DNA of 64,000 nt, taken from positions 54,861 through 118,860 of the forward strand of contig PBRQ01000037.1 in assembly GCA_002725995.1 (NCBI GenBank), read 5' to 3'. The DNA comes from Gammaproteobacteria bacterium (GTDB lineage: Bacteria; Pseudomonadota; Gammaproteobacteria; Pseudomonadales; Azotimanducaceae). Numbering within the stretch: the first letter of the stretch is position 1; the number at the start of each line of letters is the position of its first letter. A program made the position numbers and the translations under genes. A model generated the notes under the pieces. The model had not been told where the DNA came from, searched no databases, and saw nothing but the letters and a program-made list of their open reading frames with translations. Below, in pieces: positions 31,533 to 40,935 of the stretch.

Positions 31533-33122
31533 ATGAATTGGGTCCCCCTCTCTTGGTGGGTTTTACGGTTCGATGAAAAGGGTTGCAAGCTATTGAATAC
31601 TACACGGGGCGGCATTGCCTGTGGCCATCCAAAGGTGGCTGAAGCGGCCGAGGAGGTATTTCAAAAAGGCGGCAATGCATTTGATGCCATTGTTGCAGCC
31701 CAATTATCCGCATGTGTCGTCGAACCGGTTCTGGCATCCCTCGGAGGTGGTGGCTATTTGCTCGCATGTCCGGCAAGCCAGCGACCTCAGATCTATGACT
31801 TCTTTGTCCAGACACCCATAAATAAGCATCAAAACAAGGTCGATTTCTATCCGGTCGATGCTGATTTTGGCGATGTTACCCAGGAATTTCATATAGGTAC
31901 CGGCAGTGCTGCGACGCCGGGAATGGTCAAGGGGGTTTTTGCTATTTATGAGAATCTGTGCAGCCTGCCCCTGGCTGAATTGGCCAGCCCCGCAATACGG
32001 CAGGCCCGCCATGGAGCGACCGTTACTGAGATGCAAGCCTACCTTTTTGATGTGGTATCCCCTATCTATCGGGCTACCGAATCAGCACGAAAATCATTTG
32101 TCGGTATCATCGGTAATTTACCACGGGAGGGGGAGCTATTCAGGCGTCCAGAGTTGGCGGATACGATAGAGGGGCTGGTGCAGGAGGGAGAGCGATTTTT
32201 CTATGTTGGTGAAGTTGCCAGAAGTATTGGCGAGGTGTGCGGCAACGGTGGCTACCTCACTCAGGATGACCTTGATGCCTATGAGGTTGTTCTCAGGGAT
32301 CCTTTAGCCTTCGAATATCGATCCGCGGGGCTACTGACCAACCCACCACCGACGTTCGGTGGTCTATTAGTCGCTTTTGCACTACATTTGATGGAAGCCG
32401 TTCAGATTGCTGATTTAACCGGGGGCTCTCATCTAGGCATATTGACCAAAGCAATGATGCTTACGCAGAAGGCCAGGCTGGATGCACTCGATAGTGGCAG
32501 GTTTGATGCCGGGAACCTTCTCAACACAAGTTATCTCAGGCGATATCAGCAGGAGATAAAGGATGAGTTTGCATGCACTCGTGGCACCACGCATATCAGT
32601 ACCGCTGACTCAAAGGGCAATATCGCTGCCATGACCCTGTCAAATGGCGAAGGCTGTGGGGCTATGGTTGAGGGCAGTGGATTCATGTTGAATAACATGT
32701 TGGGTGAGGAGGATATCAACCCTGGAGGGGTTGGCCGCTGGCAGCCCAACAGGAGGATGGCATCCATGATGGCGCCAACGGTTCTTACCATGGACGACAA
32801 GAAGTTCAGTCTGGGTTCCGGCGGGTCGAACCGGATTCGCAGTGCAATTTTGCAGGTGGTCAGCAATATCGTTGACTTGGATATGGACATGGTGCAGGCG
32901 GTAAATAGCCCGCGTATTCATGTTGAAGGCGGGGAGTTGAATATTGAGAAGGGGTTTCCAGAATCGGTGTTGGCTGAGCTCGAAAAGCAAGTTGACAGGA
33001 TAGTAAGCTGGCAAGGCTCCAATCTCTTTTTCGGGGGTGTGCATGCGGTCGAGTTATCTGGAAATGGTATTCGTGCCAGTGGTGATGCAAGGCGGGGCGG
33101 TATCGGTCTCATTGTTCGGTAG
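31533..33122 (+). CDS. Gamma-glutamyltransferase (Ntn-hydrolase) family protein
   Basis: GGNAFDAIVAAQLSACVVEPVLASLGGGGYLL, catalytic-Thr region TRGTTHISTADSKGN, SLGSGGSNRIRSAILQVVSN. Confidence 0.87.
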   Translation: MNWVPLSWWVLRFDEKGCKLLNTTRGGIACGHPKVAEAAEEVFQKGGNAFDAIVAAQLSACVVEPVLASLGGGGYLLACPASQRPQIYDFFVQTPINKHQNKVDFYPVDADFGDVTQEFHIGTGSAATPGMVKGVFAIYENLCSLPLAELASPAIRQARHGATVTEMQAYLFDVVSPIYRATESARKSFVGIIGNLPREGELFRRPELADTIEGLVQEGERFFYVGEVARSIGEVCGNGGYLTQDDLDAYEVVLRDPLAFEYRSAGLLTNPPPTFGGLLVAFALHLMEAVQIADLTGGSHLGILTKAMMLTQKARLDALDSGRFDAGNLLNTSYLRRYQQEIKDEFACTRGTTHISTADSKGNIAAMTLSNGEGCGAMVEGSGFMLNNMLGEEDINPGGVGRWQPNRRMASMMAPTVLTMDDKKFSLGSGGSNRIRSAILQVVSNIVDLDMDMVQAVNSPRIHVEGGELNIEKGFPESVLAELEKQVDRIVSWQGSNLFFGGVHAVELSGNGIRASGDARRGGIGLIVR

Positions 33123-33255
33123 TGTAGTTCGGTAGACTAGTGCGCTAGCGTGAGTATGAGTATGACTATTGTTAATGTCTAACGTGAGCGAAAAACCGAG
33201 ATAATTTTCTGACACCGTGTAGAATTGGCACCCTTTAAAACCAACTGGACCTGGA

Positions 33256-34431
33256 ATGCACAAGATTCGCACACTTAACGCCATAGCTGAAAAAGGATTA
33301 GAGAAGTTTTCTCGAAAGGAATATGAGATAGGCTCGGAAATACCAGATCCGGATGCGATTCTCGTAAGAAGTCAAAAATTAACTGATGATGATGTCACAC
33401 CGGCCCTACGTGCAGTTGGTCGAGCGGGCGCCGGTGTCAATAATATTCCCGTTTCGAGCTACACAGACAAGGGTATTGTTGTATTCAATACGCCTGGTGC
33501 CAACGCCAATGCGGTGAAAGAACTGGTAATGTCAGGTTTGTTGTTGTCCTGTCGAGGAATCATTCCGGGTATAGAATATGTTAATGGTCTTCAGGATCAC
33601 CAGGACAAGGGTGAATTAAACAAACTGGTTGAAGCCGGTAAGAAGAAATACAAGGGTACTGAACTTAAAGGTAAGACCCTGGGCGTTCTTGGCCTGGGGG
33701 CGATTGGATCCATGGTTGCCGAAATGGCGATACAGATGGGAATGGAGGTGCTTGGTTATGACCCCGCATTGTCGGTTGACGCTGCCTGGAGAATCTCTCG
33801 CCGGGTAAAGAAAATGGGAAACATGCAGGCGCTGTTTTCTCGCTCTGACATTGTCACACTTCACGTGCCGGCTCTTGACTCCACTCGCGGCATGATCAAC
33901 GCCGAGGCATTGAGCTATTTCAAGGATGGAACGGTGCTGTTGAATTTTGCCAGGGGCGAGTTGGTTGAAGCAGAAGACACTTTGACGGCCCTGGATAGTG
34001 GAAAACTGTCACAATATATCAATGACTTTCCCGTTCCTGGCCTTATCGGTAAACCCGGTGTGATATCCATACCCCACCTGGGCGCAAGTACAGATGAAGC
34101 CGAAGAGAACTGTGCCGTGATGGTTGCCGATCAGGTAATCGATTTCCTTGAGAATGGCAATATCAGAAATTCCGTAAACTTTCCGAGCCTGGTGATGGAT
34201 CGCAATGGTGAGGGATATCGGCTGGCGTTCGCAAACAAGAATGTGCCCAGGATATTAGGCTCGGTTCTGTCTATTCTGGCCGATCGCAACATCAACGTGA
34301 TTGATATGCTCAACAAGAGTCGTGAAGATGTCGCTTACAATATCATCGATATTGAAAGCGAGCCTACCGATGACCTGCTGCAGGACATTCTCAACATCGA
34401 CGGGGTTATCAATGCCCAGGTATTCGACTAG
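33256..34431 (+). CDS. serA: D-3-phosphoglycerate dehydrogenase
   Basis: VGRAGAGVNNIPV, LGVLGLGAIGSMVAEMA, IPHLGASTDEAEENCA, C-terminal ACT-like domain. Confidence 0.9.
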   Translation: MHKIRTLNAIAEKGLEKFSRKEYEIGSEIPDPDAILVRSQKLTDDDVTPALRAVGRAGAGVNNIPVSSYTDKGIVVFNTPGANANAVKELVMSGLLLSCRGIIPGIEYVNGLQDHQDKGELNKLVEAGKKKYKGTELKGKTLGVLGLGAIGSMVAEMAIQMGMEVLGYDPALSVDAAWRISRRVKKMGNMQALFSRSDIVTLHVPALDSTRGMINAEALSYFKDGTVLLNFARGELVEAEDTLTALDSGKLSQYINDFPVPGLIGKPGVISIPHLGASTDEAEENCAVMVADQVIDFLENGNIRNSVNFPSLVMDRNGEGYRLAFANKNVPRILGSVLSILADRNINVIDMLNKSREDVAYNIIDIESEPTDDLLQDILNIDGVINAQVFD

Positions 34432-34459
34432 ACCCAGAATTATAAACAGCCCTGGCCCC

Positions 34460-36184
34460 TCATGAGTTTTGTGGGCCAGCTTTGCGCGAGTCTCTGAGTT
34501 GAAACCTATCAACTGCCAACATAGCTTGTTGGGCCTGGTTAAGCACAGTTGGCTCATCGCAGATCAGGTTTGCGATATGTTCTCCACAAAGCCTCGAGTG
34601 GGTCCCGCCGTGTGAACCGAATCCTGTGCACAGGTATAGCCTTTGGTGATCAGGAACCAGGCCAAGCAGTGGCAGGCGATCCCGGGTAGCGGCTCGAATC
34701 CCGACATAGACTGCGATGGCTTCGGGCGATGTGCCTGGCAGGAGATTCCTCAGGGAGTCCAGCAATGAAAGGGTCTCTGAACTTCTGGGCTCCAGGTCTA
34801 TGCTGTTATGCTCGAATGTGCTGCCTACGGTCACCAACTGGTCGCTCGCAGGTATTACGTTTAGATCTCCAGCCATAAGGTCGGACATTTGTTTGTTCAA
34901 CCTAACTTTCAGCGCTTGTCCGCGGACTGGAATCAAGGGAGTATCGATGAGGGCTGACGAACGAATGCCGGCAGCGATAACCAGGTGATCAACCTGTGTA
35001 ATAAGGTTTGATTCATCATCCAAGACCTGCCATTGGTTCTCACTGAAATTGATGCTCCGGACTTTCGTCTGGTGGAAATTTTCTTCCACTTCCACAGCTG
35101 TGGACAGCCAGCCTGATTGAAGAAAGTGAATTTCCTTCTGATCCTTGCAGCTTATAAACCCATCTGGGAACTGTTTCGCTATTCGTAACATTCTATTCTG
35201 GCGCACCGAATTTGTTGAATGCCAGCGCAGAGTCCCTCGGTGAAAAAGCGGGTTTTGATGTTGCGTGTAGGCACTGGCAGTTAATGAGAATTGATATTGC
35301 TTTTCCCTGTGCGCACCTAACTGTGGATAGACGGTTAATTGCGGGATACTTGATGCTGCATTTGGATCCTGGTAGCTGATTAGCTCGGCGTCTACATTTC
35401 GCCTTTTTAACGCTTCAACGCAGCCCATTCCCGCCACACCAGAACCAATGACCGCGGCAGTCTGTCCAGTCACTCTGGTGGCTTCCCAGCGACCTCGTTT
35501 GCGGCCAACCAGCATTTCCGCCTTTGAGCCAAACCCCATGGCTTTGCTGATCTCAAAACCTGCGTTTTCCAGGTCCTTTCTGACCTTTCCTGCAACAGTG
35601 TAGGTGCTCAGTGTTGCACCGGGTTTGCTTTGGGCATGTATTCGGCCAAAAACCCTTGGGTTCCAAAGGTCAGTATTCTTAGCGGGGTTGAACCCGTCGA
35701 GATACCAGGCGTCAACCTTCGCGCTGAGGTTACCTAGTGCAGAAATAGCATCGTCAAAAATCAGTAACAGCCTGATATTATTTTCGAACCACAAAACAAA
35801 GCTGGTTCTGAATGGGAGGGGGTAGTGTTCCAGCAACCAGTCAGAATGCTCTACATCGACTATTTCGTAATGGTGCAATAGGTCTGATGGGCTGACTGGA
35901 GAGTTTTCGATAGCGATGTAGTTGAGTACCCCCTTAGGCTTCAACTTTTTCCAGCGGCTCGCCGTTAACAGGAAGTTGTTCCCGAATCCGAATCCTGTTT
36001 CAACAATTGTAAATTGTGATGCGTTCCTGCCTCTCTTCTCAAGCCCATGCTGATCGACAAAGACATGCGCTTTTTCACCGGCTGGGTTGCCTCTGCTCCA
36101 ATAGATGTCCTCGTGATGCCTGCAATAGGGGGTCTGTTGCTGCCAGTCAATTTCCGCATAATCAAGAAGATAGCTGCTACCCAC
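34460..36184 (-). CDS. mnmC: Bifunctional tRNA 5-methylaminomethyl-2-thiouridine biosynthesis protein MnmC
   Basis: VETGFGFGNNFLLTA, DAWYLDGFNPAKNTDLW, AAVIGSGVAGMGCVEAL, TRDRLPLLG, GFGSHGGTHSRLCGE. Confidence 0.92.
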   Translation of the reverse strand: MGSSYLLDYAEIDWQQQTPYCRHHEDIYWSRGNPAGEKAHVFVDQHGLEKRGRNASQFTIVETGFGFGNNFLLTASRWKKLKPKGVLNYIAIENSPVSPSDLLHHYEIVDVEHSDWLLEHYPLPFRTSFVLWFENNIRLLLIFDDAISALGNLSAKVDAWYLDGFNPAKNTDLWNPRVFGRIHAQSKPGATLSTYTVAGKVRKDLENAGFEISKAMGFGSKAEMLVGRKRGRWEATRVTGQTAAVIGSGVAGMGCVEALKRRNVDAELISYQDPNAASSIPQLTVYPQLGAHREKQYQFSLTASAYTQHQNPLFHRGTLRWHSTNSVRQNRMLRIAKQFPDGFISCKDQKEIHFLQSGWLSTAVEVEENFHQTKVRSINFSENQWQVLDDESNLITQVDHLVIAAGIRSSALIDTPLIPVRGQALKVRLNKQMSDLMAGDLNVIPASDQLVTVGSTFEHNSIDLEPRSSETLSLLDSLRNLLPGTSPEAIAVYVGIRAATRDRLPLLGLVPDHQRLYLCTGFGSHGGTHSRLCGEHIANLICDEPTVLNQAQQAMLAVDRFQLRDSRKAGPQNS

Positions 36185-36218
36185 GATTTACTTCCGGTAT
36201 CTCGCGACCAGAGATCTG

Positions 36219-36578
36219 TCAGCCGCCACTTAGCTTCACCTGGTAGCCCATTGCCTGTAGTTCCTGTTTCAATTGGTCCCGCTTGTCACCCTGAATAATG
36301 ATAGTGCTGCCGTTGATTGAACCGCCAACACCACATTTGGATTTGAGTTTTTTGGCAAAAAGCTTGAGCTCAGATGCTGCTAAAGGCAGGCCAGTAACCA
36401 GTACTACTGGTTTTCCATTCCTTCCTTTTACCTGCCTTTGTAGCCTCACAATACCGTCCGTTACGGGTGCGTTATCATCACTGCATCGGTATTTGGCGAG
36501 TTTCCTGCCACAGACGCCACAGAGGTTGCCTCCGTCCGTTGAATAGACAAGCTTTGAGTCTTCCTTCTTATTTCTCAT
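36219..36578 (-). CDS. yciH: SUI1-family translation initiation factor-like protein YciH
   Basis: DGIVRLQRQVKGRNGKPVVLVTGLPL...LKSKCGVGGSINGSTIIIQGDKRDQL. Confidence 0.92.
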   Translation of the reverse strand: MRNKKEDSKLVYSTDGGNLCGVCGRKLAKYRCSDDNAPVTDGIVRLQRQVKGRNGKPVVLVTGLPLAASELKLFAKKLKSKCGVGGSINGSTIIIQGDKRDQLKQELQAMGYQVKLSGG

Positions 36579-36610
36579 GAGGCGAGTCGGAAGTAAGTAG
36601 GGTGGAAGCC

Positions 36611-37036
36611 CTATCCATCGCTATAGAGATAAACGCCCAGTCCATCACCCTGCGTCGCGGTTTTGCAAAAGTGTACGAGTTGAAACAGGAAGTCACTTAG
36701 ATCCTCACCGTCCAACTCCAGTGCTTCAATAGGTTCGCATTCAAGCCAAAGGCCAACGAGTTCTTCGATGTCATCTTCGTCCCTATCTGCAAGTTGTCGG
36801 GTCAGTGATGAATCCAGGAGGTGAATATTTGGACCGTCTTCTGTCAGCTGTTGCATCATCGGTTCTAGCTGCATAGCGTCATCAAGAAAAACCCCGGTTA
36901 ACAGGCTGTATAACTGTGCTCTGGCTTCGACATGAATACCGAGGGTATTCATACATGGAAAGAGGTCTACAGGATTTTCGTCAGCAGTTACTTCTTCGAT
37001 TCGGCTTGGGTGGCCAATCATGAATAATTCAGCCAC
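36611..37036 (-). CDS. Hypothetical acidic protein, 141 aa
   Basis: Uninterrupted 141-aa ORF between yciH and csd genes on the same strand; no recognised family. Confidence 0.6.
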   Translation of the reverse strand: MAELFMIGHPSRIEEVTADENPVDLFPCMNTLGIHVEARAQLYSLLTGVFLDDAMQLEPMMQQLTEDGPNIHLLDSSLTRQLADRDEDDIEELVGLWLECEPIEALELDGEDLSDFLFQLVHFCKTATQGDGLGVYLYSDG

Positions 37037-37039
37037 GGG

Positions 37040-37453
37040 CTAAATTGTAGATACCTGATCTGCCTGTAAGCCCTTGTCACCCGGTATAACGACAAACCTG
37101 ACGCGTTGGCCGTCAGACAATGAGCGGCGCCCATCGCCATCAATGTTTCTGAAATGAACGAATACATCATCTCCCTGGTCACGGGTGATAAACCCATAGC
37201 CCTTCTTGAAGTTAAACCATTTAACGGTGCCGTCCTCCTCATCGGTTGATTCTGAACTGGTTGACGCAGTAATGGATGAGGAGCTATTGACAAAGCCTGC
37301 AGCGAAAACAGCGACGATGATAATGAATAATTCTGCAATACGGGTAGTGGAATCGGGGACTCGTATTACGTGTTCCTGAACTAAACCGATGGCGATGAAT
37401 GCAAAAGCGCCAATCAGGATGGACAAAATAGTGTTCTTAAGAATTGGTGTCAT
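37040..37453 (-). CDS. Membrane-anchored cold-shock domain protein
   Basis: Two N-terminal hydrophobic segments then [30 protein letters not shown] (CSD). Confidence 0.87.
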   Translation of the reverse strand: MTPILKNTILSILIGAFAFIAIGLVQEHVIRVPDSTTRIAELFIIIVAVFAAGFVNSSSSITASTSSESTDEEDGTVKWFNFKKGYGFITRDQGDDVFVHFRNIDGDGRRSLSDGQRVRFVVIPGDKGLQADQVSTI

Positions 37454-37578
37454 ATTGATAAGTACTATGTAATGGGTGAAATTGGAGTAATCAATCATAC
37501 TGGCTCAGACCAGTGTCTCCAATCTTTTCTTTTTGTATTCAAAGAGTTAGTGTCAGGGCGCTTACTACCCTTTGAGGC

Positions 37579-38349
37579 TCAGGGGAACTGGTCCAGAATT
37601 TCACGATATTTTTTCACTGCAGTTCCAAGCCCCATCCACAGCGCATCAGTAATGATCGCGTGGCCAATAGATACCTCAGCCAAAGCAGACACTGCGGTGC
37701 AGAAGGTTGAAAGGTTGTTCAGGTTCAAGTCATGCCCGGCATTAATGCCAAGGGCGAGGTTTTCAGCGAGCTCACCGCATCTAGCAAAGGGAGCAAGTAC
37801 CTGTTCCTGCGCCTTGCTCGAAAAACTATCTGCGTAGGGTCCGGTGTAGAATTCAATTCTGTTTACACCCAGAAATGCAGCCAATTCAATTTGCTTCTCT
37901 ATCGGGTCAATGAACAGGCTGACCCTGATGTTTTGCTGCTGCAGTTCCTCAACCCTGGGGTTGAGCTGGTTGGACTCACCGGACAGGTTCCAGCCATGGT
38001 CTGATGTGAGCTGATATGGGTCGTCTGGTACCAGCGTACATTGATCGGGGCAGACCTCCTGAACCAGTTCCATAAATCCCGGATAACCATTGTCTTCAGG
38101 TCCCGCATAGGGGTTGCCCTCGATGTTGAATTCGATATCCTGGTATACCTTTCTGGTCAACAGTTCAGCCAGGTCATAGACATCTGATGGGCGAATATGA
38201 CGCATGTCGGGCCTGGGGTGCACCGTTATTCCCTGCGCACCACTTTCGATACAGGTAATTGCAGCTTCGGTGACACTCGGGATCGTCGTATCCCGTGAAT
38301 TGCGAATGAGGGCTACCTTGTTCAGGTTAACGCTGAGTTTTACCGACAT
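37579..38349 (-). CDS. pdxJ: Pyridoxine 5'-phosphate synthase (start trimmed to MSVKLSVNLNKVALIRNSR)
   Basis: LSVNLNKVALIRNSR, GAQGITVHPRPDMRHI, NAGHDLNLNNL. Confidence 0.95.
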   Translation of the reverse strand: MSVKLSVNLNKVALIRNSRDTTIPSVTEAAITCIESGAQGITVHPRPDMRHIRPSDVYDLAELLTRKVYQDIEFNIEGNPYAGPEDNGYPGFMELVQEVCPDQCTLVPDDPYQLTSDHGWNLSGESNQLNPRVEELQQQNIRVSLFIDPIEKQIELAAFLGVNRIEFYTGPYADSFSSKAQEQVLAPFARCGELAENLALGINAGHDLNLNNLSTFCTAVSALAEVSIGHAIITDALWMGLGTAVKKYREILDQFP

Positions 38350-38996
38350 CAGGACCAGCCACCGCTGCCGTGCTTGTGGTAGATGCGCCTTGAAAGCCAG
38401 AAGCCGACTAAGAGGCCGATCAAAATGGTGCCTGCGCCTCGCAGGAACCATTGCTGGTCAGTACTACTCTGTAATTCCTGGTTTGCTACCGACACCGCAT
38501 CCATTTGCTCGACCAGTTTAGTTTGCTCGTCTCGAAGCTGCTTATTCTCCTCATCGATGGCGATTACATTGGCTGCCAGTTGGGTGAGGTTAGTGAGTTC
38601 CTCTGTCAGGATGTCATTTTTGGTTTGCAATGTTTCATTTGAATCCGACAATTCAATCTGTTTTGTTTCAATGTCCTGTTGGATGAGCAATTTTTTCTGG
38701 TAACTGGCCTCCAAATCTAACAACCGGCCTTCGGTTTGCTTCAGCCGGACTCGCGCAATGGGTTCGTCCACCAGATATTGCGACTGGATCCAGCCCTCGA
38801 GGCCGCCGCTTTCCATCTTCACTTGCGTGTATCCACTGTCATCGTTTGTTTGTATACGCTCGAGTGCTGTGCCACTGCGTATTCCCCGGTGAAGAATGCG
38901 GTGCTCGGCCGATTGGCCGCCGCGGAGGGGAACATAAATAGTATCCCGAACATAAACGGTATCCGCCGCCAGGGAATGAGCGAGGCCAAGAATCAA
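38349..38996 (-). CDS. SH3-domain protein with coiled coil and C-terminal TM anchor (TIGR04211-like)
   Basis: Signal-like N-terminus, SH3b (YVRDTIYVPLRGGQS...), coiled coil, C-terminal ILIGLLVGFWLSRRIYH. Confidence 0.82.
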   Translation of the reverse strand: MILGLAHSLAADTVYVRDTIYVPLRGGQSAEHRILHRGIRSGTALERIQTNDDSGYTQVKMESGGLEGWIQSQYLVDEPIARVRLKQTEGRLLDLEASYQKKLLIQQDIETKQIELSDSNETLQTKNDILTEELTNLTQLAANVIAIDEENKQLRDEQTKLVEQMDAVSVANQELQSSTDQQWFLRGAGTILIGLLVGFWLSRRIYHKHGSGGWS

Positions 38997-39016
38997 AAGA
39001 GTGATGCTGAAATATT

Positions 39017-39316
39017 TCAGGGGAGCACCTTTTTGAAGGGTTTCACGACAACATCGGCATAGACACCGGCTTCCACATAGGGATCATGGTCAGCCCAGCT
39101 TTGAGCGTCATTCTGGGAGCTGAATTCAGCAACCACCAGGCTACCGCTGAAACTGGACGCCTGCGGGTCGTCACTATCGATCATCGGGTGCGGTCCTGCC
39201 AGGATGAGCCTGCCCTCACTCTTGAGGGCTTCCAGCCGCTGCAGGTGTTTTGGACGCGCCTGCTGGCGAAGTGGCGTCGAGTTTTTGATATCTGTACTTA
39301 TGATTGCATACAACAT
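39017..39316 (-). CDS. yciI: YciI family protein
   Basis: MLYAIISTDIKNSTPLRQQARPKHLQRLEALKSEGRLILAGPHP...WADHDPYVEAGVY. Confidence 0.9.
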   Translation of the reverse strand: MLYAIISTDIKNSTPLRQQARPKHLQRLEALKSEGRLILAGPHPMIDSDDPQASSFSGSLVVAEFSSQNDAQSWADHDPYVEAGVYADVVVKPFKKVLP

Positions 39317-39319
39317 TTA

Positions 39320-39883
39320 CTATTCAGCCTCGGGGACCGGTGGGGGATCATCCTGGATGTAGCCGCCCTTAATGAGGTAGACCATGGTGACTATCATATA
39401 GATAAGGCTGATGGCGATACCACCTACGAGTTTATAGGTGACCCAAAAATCGAGGCTGAAATTGTAGGCGATGACCAGATTCAGGCCGCCAGCCAGGAAG
39501 AACCCGAGGGACCAGCCCAGCGCCAGGTTGCGCCAAACCAGGTCGGGCAAAGTCAGCTGCTCAGACAGCATTTTCTTGATGAGATTGTCGCCGGAGATGA
39601 GTTGACTCATCAGTAAGGCCACACAAAACAGCCAATTGACGATAGTAGGCTTCCACTGGATGAATTCCTGGTTACGAAACGCCAGGGTTGCTCCACCGAA
39701 CAACATGGCTACCCAGAAGATTACAGTGGTCTTCTTTTCAACTTTACGGAAACGGATAAACTCATAGGCGACCTGAAAGCAGATGCCGGCCATGAGTACA
39801 CCGGTACTGATATAAATATCCCGTGTGGTGAAATACACCACCACAAACAAAAGAACGGGTATGAATTCAATGAATTGTTTCAT
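39320..39883 (-). CDS. yciB: Inner membrane septation protein YciB/IspZ
   Basis: FIEFIPVLLFVVVYFTTRDIY, multi-TM; next to yciI. Confidence 0.92.
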   Translation of the reverse strand: MKQFIEFIPVLLFVVVYFTTRDIYISTGVLMAGICFQVAYEFIRFRKVEKKTTVIFWVAMLFGGATLAFRNQEFIQWKPTIVNWLFCVALLMSQLISGDNLIKKMLSEQLTLPDLVWRNLALGWSLGFFLAGGLNLVIAYNFSLDFWVTYKLVGGIAISLIYMIVTMVYLIKGGYIQDDPPPVPEAE

Positions 39884-40162
39884 CGGCTCGTTTCACTGGA
39901 AATAGAGCGCCTGATGATAATGCATTTTTGAATGCTAGACATATTGATTTGAAATCAGTTTTGTTGGTGGAAAGTTCGGTTTTCCCATGCCCCCGCGGTA
40001 AATCAAGAAGATGCGGTAGATCGTGAATAAGATCGTGAATTGGGTCGTGAACAGGTTACAGAGAGGGAAAGCCTTGAAGCCACAGGTCAGGGTTGCCCAG
40101 ATGGCAGTAGAATTCGGAGACGAATCAGCTAAAATAGACACCTTTTTGGTCTGTGGCCTTCA

Positions 40163-40786
40163 ATGAGCCAGTTCTTCAGAATTCACCCGGAAAATCCGCA
40201 ACTTCGATTGATCAATCAGGCAACCGAAATAGTGAAGGCGGGTGGTGTCATCGCCTACCCGACGGACTCAGCGTATGCCCTCGGCTGTCATATTGGTGAT
40301 AAACGCGCGCTACAGAGAATCCGCCAGATAAGACGTTTGGACGAACGCCACGCCTTTACACTGGTCTGCCGTGATCTGTCCGACCTTGGTACATACGCGA
40401 AGGTAAACAACAGTGCCTACAGGCTGATCAAGGCGGCGACCCCTGGACCCTATACCTTCATCCTTCCTGCAACCAGGGAAGTTCCAAGGCGGCTGGTACA
40501 TGCGAAGCGGAAAACCATAGGCCTTCGAGTGCCGGAAAATTCGATCTGTGACGCGCTACTGTCCTCCATGGGGGAACCCTTGATGAGTAGCACGCTGATA
40601 TTGCCAGGCGCTGACTACCCCATGACCGATCCCCTGGAAATTCGGGACCAGTTGGAGCATCAACTGGACCTGGTTATTGATGGTGGCTTTTGCGGCATGG
40701 AACCGACCACCGTGGTCAACTTGGAGGATGGCTATCCGGTTATTGCGAGGGCGGGTCGTGGTGATCCGGATTTGTTTGCTGCCTGA
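40163..40786 (+). CDS. yciO: Sua5/YciO/YrdC-family protein (YciO-like)
   Basis: AGGVIAYPTDSAYALGCHIGDKRAL...PGPYTFILPATREVPRRL; precedes trpS. Confidence 0.92.
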   Translation: MSQFFRIHPENPQLRLINQATEIVKAGGVIAYPTDSAYALGCHIGDKRALQRIRQIRRLDERHAFTLVCRDLSDLGTYAKVNNSAYRLIKAATPGPYTFILPATREVPRRLVHAKRKTIGLRVPENSICDALLSSMGEPLMSSTLILPGADYPMTDPLEIRDQLEHQLDLVIDGGFCGMEPTTVVNLEDGYPVIARAGRGDPDLFAA

Positions 40787-40935
40787 TGGTGACTCAACAG
40801 AGACATCAGCATTCCCGGCGAGTATAATCGTCAGCAAAACCGTCTTGGTTATATGAGAAACAAGTCTTCTTCCAATTCCTTGTTATTTTTGTTGATCACT
40901 TCGATCATGTTTTCTGAAAAGCAATGGGTATCTAA

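Noticed and set aside
34452-34479. CTGGCCC...GGGCCAG hairpin as a serA/mnmC bidirectional terminator
   Set aside because: 14-nt loop, overlaps the mnmC 3' coding end, and lacks a clear T tract on either side; not strong enough to call.
34681-34710. tRNA T-arm-like string GGCTCGAATCCCGA
   Set aside because: Lies inside the mnmC coding frame with no cloverleaf partner; no tRNA genes supported anywhere in the window.
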